A DNA stretch of 64,000 nucleotides from Klebsiella variicola (GTDB lineage Bacteria > Pseudomonadota > Gammaproteobacteria > Enterobacterales > Enterobacteriaceae), in NCBI RefSeq assembly GCF_000828055.2, contig NZ_CP010523.2, positions 1,550,001 to 1,614,000 of the forward strand, in the 5' to 3' direction. The notes under the pieces are model-generated. The model was not told where the DNA came from. It saw only the letters and a program-made list of their open reading frames with translations, and did no database searches. Made by a program: the position numbers and the translations under genes. Below, piece after piece: positions 30,044 through 38,515 of the stretch. Positions within the stretch are counted from its first letter, which is position 1; each line of letters begins with the position of its first letter.

Positions 30044-30535
30044 TTAGCGGACGACGGCGTTACCGATGGTTTCGTCGGCGCGCCAGATGCGATATTTCAC
30101 ATCGACATTGGTCGGCGCGTACACGACAATCGGCAGCTTGCTGTTGTAGCGCAGCATGGCATCATCGCCGAGACCGGCAGTGACAAATTTCTTCTCTTTC
30201 TTGCCATCCGGGCAGGCCATCATGGTAGAGACCGGGCCGCTCAGCTTATCAAAGACATAGTAGTCATAGCCCCAGCCTTCCAGGGTTTTGCTTTCCAGCT
30301 TCCCGCCTAAACGATGGTGGTTGCAGTCAACTTCCAGCGTCTGGCCGATTATCAGCTCAACCTTCAGCGCTGACTCATCCTGCTGCTGCGGCAGCTGAAT
30401 AACCTGACGCTTCATGCCTTTTTCCGCTTTCGGGAACGGCGCGACTTTTTCCAGCGGCTGTTCTGCGGCCTGGGCGCCAGCGGACATGCAGGCGGCGGTC
30501 AGCAGAGAAACGGCTAGCGTAGTGATTTTTTTCAC
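30044..30535 (-). CDS. eco: Ecotin, periplasmic serine protease inhibitor
   Basis: Dimeric periplasmic inhibitor of trypsin-fold proteases such as neutrophil elastase and complement MASP enzymes. The 163-residue precursor has a signal peptide ending [12 protein letters not shown]. The reactive loop [14 protein letters not shown] keeps the P1 methionine, and the disulfide pair (EVDCNHHR and MMACPDG) is present. The C-terminal dimerisation arm [19 protein letters not shown] is conserved. It is convergent with mqo. Confidence 0.96.
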   Translation of the reverse strand: MKKITTLAVSLLTAACMSAGAQAAEQPLEKVAPFPKAEKGMKRQVIQLPQQQDESALKVELIIGQTLEVDCNHHRLGGKLESKTLEGWGYDYYVFDKLSGPVSTMMACPDGKKEKKFVTAGLGDDAMLRYNSKLPIVVYAPTNVDVKYRIWRADETIGNAVVR

Positions 30536-30687
30536 GGTTGATCATCCTTTATTTTCGTTCCTGACTGATACAGCCTATCATTGCTTTGCTGAATGTTAAG
30601 TTTTATTTACTAATTTTTTCAAAATGAATGGTGTTATGTACTGGTGTGATGCCGTGTCGCACCTTGCGCCACGGCGGCCCATGAAGC

Positions 30688-31797
30688 TTATTCGTTGCGG
30701 CTATTTTTCGCTTCCTCAATGAACTCTTCATCTATTTCATCGGTATTACCGGCATGCTCTCGTCCCGACAGCAGGTTCCAGCAAGCGATAAACAAGGCGG
30801 CAATCAGCGGCCCGATAACGAATCCGTTGATACCGTAGATCTCCATGCCGCCCAGCGTGGCGATAAGGATCAGGTAGTCCGGCATTTTGGTATCCTTGCC
30901 CACCAGCAGCGGACGCAGAATGTTATCCACCAGGCCAATCACAATCACAAAGAAGCCGACGATAAAGGCGCCCTGCCACAGCTGCCCGGTGGCGAAGAGG
31001 TAAATCGCCGCCGGCACCCAGATAATGGCCGAGCCTACCGCCGGGATAAGCGACAGGAACGCCATCAGCGCACCCCACAGAATGCTGCCGTCCAGACCGG
31101 CAACCCAGAAGGCAAAGCCGCCCAGCGCCCCCTGCGCCAGCGCCACGGCCACGGTGCCTTTTACCGTGGCGCGGGCGACCGCGGCGAATTTAGCGAACAG
31201 GTGCTGCTTCACATAGCTCGATAACGGCAGAGATTCGAGAGTCAACAGCACCAGGTAAGGCCCATCCTTCAGCAGGAAGAACAGCAGGTACAGCATAATG
31301 CCGAAGCTGACGGTAAAGCCAAAGGTGCCTTTACCAATCAGAAACGCGCTGCCGGCCAGATACTGGCCGCTTTTCAGCGCAACATCGGAGAGCTGCTGCT
31401 GGATCTGCTGCGCGCTATCGAGGTTGTGCTCGGCAAGGAAACCTCTGGCCCAGCCGGGGAGGTGAGCAAACAGACTGGCGACCACCGTCGGGAACTGAGT
31501 GTCGTTATGCTGAAGTTTGCTATACACCACGTTCAGCTCGTAGGCCAGCGACGAGAGGATGATCGCCAGCGGCGTAAAAACGATAAGGCAGATGATGACG
31601 ATGGTCAGCAGCGCCGCGAGGCCATTGCGCTCGCCGAGGCGGGTACGAATCTTGTTTTTGACCGGATTAAAAATCACCGCAAGGATCGCGGCCCAGAGGA
31701 TGGCGGAATAATAGGGTGAGAGAACATCAAAAAAGGCCAGGGTTACAATAAAGACGATAAGGATGAAAAATCCTTTGGTAAGTCCATTAACTCTCAT
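30688..31797 (-). CDS. AI-2E family transporter
   Basis: Polytopic inner-membrane protein of the AI-2E/UPF0118 family (TqsA, PerM, YdiK relatives); some members export autoinducer-2 and others act as Na+/H+ antiporters. The 369-residue product has the family pattern of N-terminal helices and a long periplasmic loop (about 85-160). The signature block then reads GSILWGALMAFLSLIPAVGSAIIWVPAAIYL and DNILRPLLVGKDTKMPDYLILIATLGGMEIYG. It is distinct from E. coli YdiK, so no symbol is given. It marks the left border of the accessory region. Confidence 0.88.
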   Translation of the reverse strand: MRVNGLTKGFFILIVFIVTLAFFDVLSPYYSAILWAAILAVIFNPVKNKIRTRLGERNGLAALLTIVIICLIVFTPLAIILSSLAYELNVVYSKLQHNDTQFPTVVASLFAHLPGWARGFLAEHNLDSAQQIQQQLSDVALKSGQYLAGSAFLIGKGTFGFTVSFGIMLYLLFFLLKDGPYLVLLTLESLPLSSYVKQHLFAKFAAVARATVKGTVAVALAQGALGGFAFWVAGLDGSILWGALMAFLSLIPAVGSAIIWVPAAIYLFATGQLWQGAFIVGFFVIVIGLVDNILRPLLVGKDTKMPDYLILIATLGGMEIYGINGFVIGPLIAALFIACWNLLSGREHAGNTDEIDEEFIEEAKNSRNE

Positions 31798-32239
31798 GTC
31801 ATCCGCTCCTGCTTATGAGTTATACAGTCGAATGATAGATGCTACGACGTAATTTACCATCAGGATAGTCGTACTCTTAACGATATGGTGCAGAAAGTGC
31901 ACAACTCAGCTAGCAGAGGAGAGAAAAGCGACAAGCAGGCATAAAAAGCTGCCTCTAAGGCTGATTTCTGGGGAGATTTTGGGTTGCACGAGAGAGTCTG
32001 AATTATGATTTTAATGACTTGTTTTTATGTATAAATACAATATTCAATATTTTCTGTATGCCTAAAATTAAAAGTCATCTTTCATTGGCCGTAGTTGTGA
32101 ATTTGTGTTCACGATAAGTTATCGGCTGGTCAGTGCAATCCTCGGTGACAAATAATATTGTTCTGAACGCACTCCTGATGGCTATGTGGCGGCGTAATCC
32201 CTAAAACGTGTACTGGTACATTTAGGCCAGGACTGTCAA
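31798..32239. other. AT-rich junction of the accessory region, no gene
   Basis: Non-coding, AT-rich DNA upstream of the AI-2E gene. No ORF with a recognisable product is present. Base composition falls sharply compared with the core genes to the left. Confidence 0.5.
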
Positions 32240-32430
32240 TACATATGCAATGAGCGACAGTTATTCCTGAAATCATTCGGTCTGGCAGGTGCATGCGCCG
32301 TCGTGGTAACTGTCACGATAATGCTGTTGCGGAATGCTATGGACAGATACTGAAAGGCGAGCGACTAAAGTAAAAGAACTACGGAGCGTGGGAAGAGGTC
32401 TGCAGTAATATTTTTGATTACATTGAAGTG
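32240..32430 (+). pseudogene. Decayed IS3-family transposase (OrfB C-terminal fragment)
   Basis: Starting at 32293 the forward strand reads MRRRGNCHDNAVAECYGQIL then KGERLK, a TAA stop at 32371, and KNYGAWEEVCSNIFDYIE. This is the C-terminal integrase-core motif of IS3-family OrfB (SRRGNCHDNAVAES...LK.E.......TREEARSDIFDYIE). Just upstream another frame gives QLFLKSFGLAGA, matching the usual preceding segment, so at least one frameshift and one stop are present. No terminal inverted repeats were identified. It is a relic marking past transposition at the edge of module A. Confidence 0.8.
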
Positions 32431-32547
32431 CCCTCCATCCTGGTTCGGCGCCATCGTCACTGGATGGCGTCAGTTCGGAGGACTTTGCGCAGTCCTCGTT
32501 GTCAGGACAGTAGGCTTCTACGGTTCCGGGATCAGTCCAGCTTAGCT

Positions 32548-33456
32548 TTATTTTTCCCGCCAGCTTGGGTGCGGACGGAAACGAGCTTGAAGAAATCGAA
32601 GGAAGTTTGTCGTCCTGGCAGGTAATCCTTCGCGTTGGTGCGTGAGTGCGACAATATCGGCGTCTGGCAGCTCCCAGCCGGGTAGTAATCGCACGAGAGA
32701 GCCATTTGCCAGCGACTCCGCAACATCCCACTCTGAGCGCATGATAATACCGTAACCATCACATGCCCATTTTCGTATCGTACTGCCATCGTTACAACTT
32801 AACGCAGGGCGAATTCGGACATTAAGCGTATTCCCTGTACGGCTAAATGACCAACGTGTCACATCCTCGTTGTTTTCACGTAGCGCGATACACGGAAGTG
32901 AAATCAAATCCTCCGGATGTTCAGGTGACCCATAACGTTCAATAAAATCGGGTGAGGCGCAAACGTATCTTCGATTGGGCGCAATGATGTGAGCGACCAT
33001 ATTTGATGAGCGCAGTTGGCCAATATGAACGACGACATCAAACCGGTCATTGACCTCAACCATCGGCTGTTCCGACAGACTGAGAGCAATTTCGATCTCC
33101 GGATGTAATCGCTGAAATTCCGCGGCCGCTGGCGCTACATGATGTCGCCCAAATCCAAATGGGGCGTTGACTTTCAGCTTGCCAACGAAGCCACGTCGCC
33201 GTTCCTGCAGATCCTCCAGAAGCGCATCGAACTGCTCGACAAGACCTGCGCCACGAAGACATAGAAGCTCACCCTCGTCAGTGAAGCGAAGCTGACGAGA
33301 CGAACGGTCGAGAAGTCGTATCGATAGCCGCCGCTCCATCTGTTGTAGCCGTTGAGTGACCGCAGAAGGCGTCAACCCTAGCTTACGCGAGGCAGCCAGC
33401 AAACTGTCGCTTTCACGGATCGTGAGCAGAAAGCGGAGGTCAATAACTTCATTCAT
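32548..33456 (-). CDS. LysR-type regulator, copy 1 of a paralogous pair
   Basis: Cytoplasmic DNA-binding regulator. The start at 33456 (MNEVIDLRFLLTIRESDSLL) gives 302 residues, the normal LysR length; an upstream in-frame extension lacks a ribosome site. An N-terminal winged helix-turn-helix (AASRKLGLTPSAVTQRLQQME) is followed by the effector-binding domain with NRRYVCASPDF and CIALRENNEDVTRWSF. It shares these blocks with the LysR at 38512-39423, so the two are clear paralogues bracketing module A. The HAD gene diverges to the right, 360 bases away. Confidence 0.88.
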   Translation of the reverse strand: MNEVIDLRFLLTIRESDSLLAASRKLGLTPSAVTQRLQQMERRLSIRLLDRSSRQLRFTDEGELLCLRGAGLVEQFDALLEDLQERRRGFVGKLKVNAPFGFGRHHVAPAAAEFQRLHPEIEIALSLSEQPMVEVNDRFDVVVHIGQLRSSNMVAHIIAPNRRYVCASPDFIERYGSPEHPEDLISLPCIALRENNEDVTRWSFSRTGNTLNVRIRPALSCNDGSTIRKWACDGYGIIMRSEWDVAESLANGSLVRLLPGWELPDADIVALTHQREGLPARTTNFLRFLQARFRPHPSWREK

Positions 33457-33543
33457 TAAAATTCCCTGAATCCTAGAATTAAAATTATTAAATTCCAATC
33501 TATGTTGAGAACAATAGAATGGCAATAAGTTCGGAAGTCACAT

Positions 33544-33774
33544 ATGCAATTATTCGAACAAATTGAAACCGCTGCCCGACTGTTAGATCGAGATAGGGCC
33601 GATACTAATATCCGCAGGATGGGATAAAACTGAAATCTTCTCCACGTTACGTGAGGCTGGAGTGTCCCTGGATAGCGGATTTATCGACATCTTCGATGGG
33701 GTGGAATACCTCGTCCGGCTAGAACGATCACGACTTGTGGTCCCCTACATTACGATTCCTTGATAGCGATATCA
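33544..33774 (+). pseudogene. Frameshifted small ORF before the HAD gene
   Basis: An ATG at 33544 opens MQLFEQIETAARLLDRDRAD, continuing to IRRMG and a stop at 33625. A one-base frame change there allows continuous reading as GWDKTEIFSTLREAGVSLDS, then GFIDIFDGVEYLVRLERSRL, to a TGA near 33764. The joined product of about 75 residues is not one I recognise. Because the two frames abut so cleanly, I read this as a recently broken gene or fragment. The rest of 33457-33815 is regulatory sequence for the divergent LysR and HAD genes. Confidence 0.45.
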
Positions 33775-33815
33775 GGGATAGCAGAACTTAATCAATCTGA
33801 ATAAGGGCATGGTAA

Positions 33816-34478
33816 ATGAAAACACTTGATATCATCCATAAGCAGCGGCCTGTCAAAATTGTCCTTTTTGACTTGCTTACTGCCCTTCTCGACTCCTGGA
33901 CACTGTGGAATTCAGTAGCAGGTTCTGAAGAAAAAGGCAGAGTTTGGCGGGCGGCTTATCTAAAAGCAACCTACGGATGCGGTGCTTATCGTCCCTATGA
34001 GACATTGGTTGAGGAAGCTGCGGTGAGTGTTGGGCTTGAAGCTAAACTCGCTCATGAATTGGAAGCTCGCTGGCCCGAATTGCAAGCCTGGCCTGAAGTA
34101 AAGCGGGTCCTTCAGGCGCTCGAACCACATTACAAATTAGGCGTGGTAACCAACTGCTCGCAGCGCCTCGGCCGCATTGCTGCAGATCTTGTAGGCGTTC
34201 CTTTCGATGTCGTCGTGACTTCCGAACAGGCTGGTTTCTACAAACCACACCCTGAGCCATATCTTCTTGCGTTGCGTAATGCAGGTTTTGCGCCTGCCGA
34301 GGCTATATTTGTTGCTGGCTCTGCTTACGACATGTTTGGGACGCAAAAGGTGGGGTTACCCACGTACTGGCACAATAGGGTTGGGTTAACTGCACCTGAA
34401 GGTGCGCCGAGTCCTTTCGTTGAGCGTTCTACGCTTGATCCGCTGTTGCATGATATTGAGTCCCTGGCTCGGTCCTAG
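33816..34478 (+). CDS. HAD-superfamily protein, haloacid dehalogenase-like
   Basis: A 220-residue haloacid dehalogenase-fold protein. Motif I is KIVLFDLLTALLDSW with nucleophile Asp19, but the +2 position is Leu21, not the Asp of phosphatases. Motif II is LGVVTNCSQRLG, motif III FYKPHPEPYLLAL, and motif IV AGSAYDMFGTQKVGLPTYWHNR. The lack of the +2 Asp argues against an ordinary phosphatase, and a hydrolytic dehalogenase-type reaction is possible. The substrate is unknown. It stands alone between two regulators; a candidate terminator follows. Confidence 0.8.
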   Translation: MKTLDIIHKQRPVKIVLFDLLTALLDSWTLWNSVAGSEEKGRVWRAAYLKATYGCGAYRPYETLVEEAAVSVGLEAKLAHELEARWPELQAWPEVKRVLQALEPHYKLGVVTNCSQRLGRIAADLVGVPFDVVVTSEQAGFYKPHPEPYLLALRNAGFAPAEAIFVAGSAYDMFGTQKVGLPTYWHNRVGLTAPEGAPSPFVERSTLDPLLHDIESLARS

Positions 34479-34501
34479 ATGCCGACATTACTGATGTGCA
34501 A

Positions 34502-34528
34502 GACGGCCCGGCGCCGTCTCTGCTTTTA
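34502..34528 (+). terminator. Candidate terminator after the HAD gene
   Basis: GACGGC ccggc GCCGTC followed by TCTGCTTTT, 24 bases after the HAD stop. The stem is short and the T-run interrupted. The remaining sequence to 34802 contains no gene that I can support. Confidence 0.45.
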
Positions 34529-34802
34529 TTCGCTTGCATGGAAAGCATCAGTTTCTAGGGCAACCGTATTGCTGCTTTTGTATCGATACTACACACAACC
34601 TGGTACCGTCATATCCTCTGAAATCGAACACAACTGGCCATTTTATCAACGTTAAATGTTAAGTTCCTCGTTACTGATAGGGACGTTTCTACTGCATATC
34701 ATCTCGACCAAAAATGGCGGGATAAAAGTAAAAACCTCACTGTCTGGAATGGTGAATTCGAAAAACCCAAATCCTGAATGAGCCGGTTTAAGGTGGATTG
34801 AT

Positions 34803-35438
34803 TTACTGCGTTGTGTCGCTTCTGGCATACAGATAGGCAGTAGCCCGCGATATCCCCAGATGCTGGGAAACTGTCTCCATTGCCCTCCTGACCTCGAGCA
34901 GGCCACTTGATTTTAATTCAGCAACCAGTTGCTTTCTGTCATGCACACTCAGTGAGCGCGGGGTCGTTGCGAGCCGCGCAGCGTACTGCTCTATCCGTTG
35001 CCTGATCATTTCCGTTCCGCCTGATTCCAGATTTTCGCTGACACTGTTACTGGTGAGGTTTGTGAACTGTGCGAGGGCATTTTGCATGCCTCTGAATAGC
35101 GTCATATCAACATTAAGGCATATCGCGGCAACATATTCACCTGCTTCATTTTTTATACCAATAGAGGTACTTTTTGCTGGCCTGCCATCGGGAAATTTAT
35201 TGGCATAATTCGCAAGGATATTCGGAAATTCAGGAGAGCTGATACGGGCAAGGCCAAGCTCTGTTGCCGGATCGCCTGGTTGGCGGCCAGAGAGATTGTT
35301 ACGGATTGAAATAACGGCATGTTCAGGCGTTTTCAGATCATGAACCACGACTTCGCAGAACGGGGCAAAAGTTTCGCTCAATCCTTCCGCAATCGATTCC
35401 AGTTGAGACAATAAGAAACTGTTTTCAGATGCCTTCAT
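34803..35438 (-). CDS. YheO/DauR-like PAS-helix-turn-helix regulator
   Basis: The 211-residue product has an N-terminal YheO-type PAS domain (LAEGLSETFAPFCEVVVHDL-like, SIRNNLSGRQPGDP, KSTSIGIKNEAGEYVAAICL) and a C-terminal helix-turn-helix of the DauR type (VRRAMETVSQHLGISRATAY). DauR represses D-arginine catabolism in Pseudomonas, so this family often senses unusual amino acids. The ATG at 35438 preceded by GGGAGAAGG is preferred over an upstream TTG. It is divergent from the symporter at 35826 and is a likely local regulator of it. Confidence 0.85.
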   Translation of the reverse strand: MKASENSFLLSQLESIAEGLSETFAPFCEVVVHDLKTPEHAVISIRNNLSGRQPGDPATELGLARISSPEFPNILANYANKFPDGRPAKSTSIGIKNEAGEYVAAICLNVDMTLFRGMQNALAQFTNLTSNSVSENLESGGTEMIRQRIEQYAARLATTPRSLSVHDRKQLVAELKSSGLLEVRRAMETVSQHLGISRATAYLYARSDTTQ

Positions 35439-35761
35439 ACCCTTCTCCCGCAAGTGACTGATTAAAAATAGTTATTAGTATCTCGCTTATTGTCCGACAT
35501 TACCATCATTGTCAGCATCTCAGGTGCAATACAACCGCATCTGCAGTCTTCCAGATAACCAGCAAGATCCACATCTCACTACTGATCAAATTTTATGGCT
35601 ACCCGCTGGCAGTTTCATATTAGCAAGATATAAGAAAGAGGGATTATACAAAAAATCTAATTTAATACATAATGTATTATGCGTTGGTCAGGGTACTACT
35701 TGTAACAAACTACATGGAGGTGGACGCAGCAGACGATCCGTTCTACAGCGGATCATTGATA

Positions 35762-35797
35762 CCAGAACGCCCAGAACGCCCAGAACGCCCAGAACGC
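35762..35797 (+). repeat. Four tandem copies of a 9-base repeat in the symporter leader
   Basis: CCAGAACGC is repeated four times without mismatch at 35762-35797, ending 28 bases before the symporter start codon. It is followed by the related CTGGGCGCC. The unit length allows slipped-strand copy-number change, and the array lies between probable promoter and ribosome site. The wider gap 35439-35825 is otherwise non-coding. Confidence 0.9.
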
Positions 35798-35825
35798 CCT
35801 GGGCGCCCATTTCGACGGAGAGTGT

Positions 35826-37091
35826 ATGTCCTCATCCACCTTAGTAAATCCAACCAAAAAACCGTTCTATTATTCCCTTACTTTTCAGCTTGTTGCAGGT
35901 CTGGTCATGGGAGGAATAACCGGACTGCTGTGGCCAGACCTTGGCGTTCAGTTAAATCCGCTTGCAAAGGGTTTTGTCAGCTTGATCAAAATGGTGGCCG
36001 GACTCATCGTTTGTCTGACAGTTATCAGTGGTTTTGCGCAAATGAAAGAGGGGTCAGGCGTAGGCAGAACGGGTCTGATTGCAGTGGTGTATTTTGAAAT
36101 TGTCAGCACGATAGCTCTCCTGACCGGACTAGTGCTTGGAAATATATTTGAACCAGGAAAAGGCCTTCACATACATGCCGATGCTTCAGCCGCAGTAAGT
36201 ACACCTCATGCTCCGTCCGGAACAGCGGATTTCATCCTGAGCATCATTCCGAAAACGGTAGTGGATGCCCTTGCCAGCGGCATCATGCTGCAGGTGCTTC
36301 TGGTTTCCCTGTTGTTTGGATATGCACTCTTCGCCATGGGTGAAAAGGCGAAACCGGTGGTGGATTTTGTCAATGTGCTCAGTGACGCCACTTTCAAAGT
36401 TGTTGGTGTCATCCTCAAACTGGCTCCAATCGGTGTTTTCGGCGCAGCAGCATTCATGCTGGGTAAATATGGCCTCCATGCCTTAATGCCTCTTCTGAAA
36501 CTTGTAGGGCTGGCCTATCTCGGGGGACTTTTCATGGTGCTCGTGATTTTCATGATCGTTGCACGTCTGACCCGATTCAACCTTTTCTGGTTCATTAAAC
36601 ACATTCGCGAAGAGCTGATTATTGGCTTTACCACGTGCTCCTCCGAGGCTGTCCTGCCGGGTCTGATGAAAAAACTTGAGCAGGCGGGCTGCCAGCGCAC
36701 AACGGTTGGGTTTGTTGTACCGGCCGGTTATTCCCTTAACCTTGATGGCGCCTCTATTTATATGACTCTGGCTGCGCTGTTTATTGCCCAGGCGGGTGGG
36801 CTTGATCTCAACTTTGGTGAGCAGGCAAGCCTGCTGTTTGTCTTCCTTCTGACGTCAAAAGGCGTTGCTGGCATCACGGGCGGATCCTTTGTGACACTAT
36901 CAGCAACTTTACTGATGTTTCCTGACATTCCGCTTGAAGGTCTGGCTTTCATCCTTGGCGTTGATCGCCTGATGGACACCATGCGTACGACCGTAAATGT
37001 TCTGGGCAACGGCGTAGCCACTATGGCTATATCGTGGTGGCGAAAGGAACGTGCAGATGCCGTATCTGCGCCATTAGCCCTGCGTGATTAA
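35826..37091 (+). CDS. Dicarboxylate/amino acid:cation symporter (DAACS/SDF family)
   Basis: Inner-membrane Na+- or H+-coupled importer of the GltP/DctA/GltPh fold, 421 residues. The helical-hairpin serine motif reads FTTCSSEAVLPGL, TM7 reads GYSLNLDGASIYMTLAALF, and TM8 reads DRLMDTMRTTVNVLGNG. Aligned by eye with archaeal GltPh, the TM8 residues equivalent to Asp394 (binds the amino group) and Arg397 (binds the side-chain carboxylate) are both kept. DctA has Ser at the first. The substrate is therefore probably an acidic amino acid, not a plain C4-dicarboxylate. It has GGAGAG before the ATG and is first in a run with the RidA and OCD-family genes. Confidence 0.9.
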   Translation: MSSSTLVNPTKKPFYYSLTFQLVAGLVMGGITGLLWPDLGVQLNPLAKGFVSLIKMVAGLIVCLTVISGFAQMKEGSGVGRTGLIAVVYFEIVSTIALLTGLVLGNIFEPGKGLHIHADASAAVSTPHAPSGTADFILSIIPKTVVDALASGIMLQVLLVSLLFGYALFAMGEKAKPVVDFVNVLSDATFKVVGVILKLAPIGVFGAAAFMLGKYGLHALMPLLKLVGLAYLGGLFMVLVIFMIVARLTRFNLFWFIKHIREELIIGFTTCSSEAVLPGLMKKLEQAGCQRTTVGFVVPAGYSLNLDGASIYMTLAALFIAQAGGLDLNFGEQASLLFVFLLTSKGVAGITGGSFVTLSATLLMFPDIPLEGLAFILGVDRLMDTMRTTVNVLGNGVATMAISWWRKERADAVSAPLALRD

Positions 37092-37147
37092 CCCCTGGAA
37101 GGGTCACGAGGCAATCTGACAAATCATATTACGCATGAGAAAAAATC

Positions 37148-37543
37148 ATGGGCAGAGAAATCGTACTGAATGGGGCTGAAAGCGCACCGCCAGCAGGTCA
37201 TTACTCGCACAGCTGCTCGGCAGGGGGCTTCGTCTGGATCTCGGGGCAATTACCTGTCACCCCGTATGGCGAGATAATTGCCGGCGCACCGTTTGAAGAA
37301 CAGGTTCGTCAGGTTCTCCGTAATCTGGATGCCTGCCTTGCCGGTGCTGGCATTACTCGTAGAGAACTGGTTTCTGTACGAGTCTTCGTGACGGATATCG
37401 GGCTGTGGCCAGAGTTCAATAAGATTTATGCAGAATGGATTGAGGATTACCGTCCCTCACGTGCAGTCGCCGGCGTTTCTGAGCTGCACTACGGTGCCGC
37501 CGTCGAAGTAGAAGCTGTCGCGCTGGGCCCGGCAGGCGTCTGA
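37148..37543 (+). CDS. RidA family enamine/imine deaminase
   Basis: Small trimeric protein that hydrolyses reactive enamine/imine intermediates made by PLP enzymes to the keto acid and ammonia. The 131-residue product keeps the RidA core: GHYSHSCSAGGFVWISGQLP, the catalytic arginine in RPSRAVAGVSELHYG, and the glutamate in AAVEVEAVALGP. It is a divergent paralogue of housekeeping RidA. Its placement between an acidic amino acid importer and an imine reductase suggests a pathway-dedicated role, for example on iminosuccinate. Confidence 0.88.
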   Translation: MGREIVLNGAESAPPAGHYSHSCSAGGFVWISGQLPVTPYGEIIAGAPFEEQVRQVLRNLDACLAGAGITRRELVSVRVFVTDIGLWPEFNKIYAEWIEDYRPSRAVAGVSELHYGAAVEVEAVALGPAGV

Positions 37544-37582
37544 TTGATTTTTATGCATCACCAGATATAGCAGGAGCAGTAA

Positions 37583-38515
37583 GTGAAGTTTATTTCGGAA
37601 CATGAGAGCGCTGCCCTCATCAATCATGAAATGGCCTATGACGCGATCAGGGAATCCCTGATCGCTGCCAGCAAGTCGGACACCCTGAATTTTCCGGTAG
37701 TTCACGGTAAGGGATCAAATAATGTGAACTCTTTCAGCATCAAAGCATCGTCAACCTCGGAGCTTGCCGGACTGAAAGTCGGTTCATACTGGCCGGGGAA
37801 CCGTGATATTGGGATACCGCGTCACAACTCTTTAATCCTGTTATTCGACCAGGAAACAGGCAAAATAGATGCTGCAATTGAGGCTGGAAAGGTAAATGCA
37901 TTCCGGACGGCAGCTGCGAATGCCGTAGCTGCTGACGTGCTTGCCAGACCCGATTCAACCGTACTGGCCGTATTTGGTGCAGGACATCAGGCCCGCTATG
38001 AATGTGCCGCACTGCTCAAAATCCGCCCAATCCATACCGTTTTTATTGTGGGTCGCAGTCCTGAAGGTGCTCAGGAAATGGCGGATGAGCTCCGGGCGAA
38101 GGGCATTACCGTTCACTGCTGTGATGCTGAAAAAGCCTGCCGGGAAGCTGACATCATTGTCACCGCTACGCCTTCACGCAGCCCTCTTTTCCTGGCAGAG
38201 TGGGTTCGTCCGGGTACGCACGTAGTGAGTATGGGATCAGACGCTGCGGGTAAGCAAGAATTGCCAGTCGAATTGCTGACTACGTCGCGCCTGTTCTGCG
38301 ATCTGCCGTCTCAGTCGCGACGCATTGGCGAGTTTCAACATGCCCCTGGAGATACAGCGGTTATTGCAATTGGTGATGTGCTGACCGGCAGAGCAGAGGG
38401 ACGCACAGTGAATGATGATATCACCATCTTCGACAGTTCAGGCCTGTCGGTGCAGGATCTGTATATTGCAAAGGCGCTTCTTGAGCGATGGGACCTTCAT
38501 ACGGCTGACAGTTAA
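37583..38515 (+). CDS. Ornithine cyclodeaminase/mu-crystallin family reductase
   Basis: NAD(P)-dependent enzyme of the OCD/mu-crystallin family, 310 residues, starting with GTG after GGAG. The Rossmann loop is VLAVFGAGHQARYECAALLK (about residues 129-148). Upstream FSIKASSTSELAGLKVGSYW holds the substrate-side lysine, and THVVSMGSDAAGKQELPVEL is the family's substrate loop. Known members include ornithine cyclodeaminase, ketimine reductases and the iminosuccinate reductase BhcD of the beta-hydroxyaspartate cycle. Context favours an imine reductase. The stop overlaps by four bases with that of the convergent LysR gene. Confidence 0.85.
   Translation: MKFISEHESAALINHEMAYDAIRESLIAASKSDTLNFPVVHGKGSNNVNSFSIKASSTSELAGLKVGSYWPGNRDIGIPRHNSLILLFDQETGKIDAAIEAGKVNAFRTAAANAVAADVLARPDSTVLAVFGAGHQARYECAALLKIRPIHTVFIVGRSPEGAQEMADELRAKGITVHCCDAEKACREADIIVTATPSRSPLFLAEWVRPGTHVVSMGSDAAGKQELPVELLTTSRLFCDLPSQSRRIGEFQHAPGDTAVIAIGDVLTGRAEGRTVNDDITIFDSSGLSVQDLYIAKALLERWDLHTADS

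Noticed and set aside
30688..31797. Naming this gene ydiK
   Set aside because: It belongs to the same AI-2E family but its sequence differs clearly from E. coli YdiK.
35762..35797. CRISPR array
   Set aside because: Repeats are 9 bases with no spacers and there are no cas genes.
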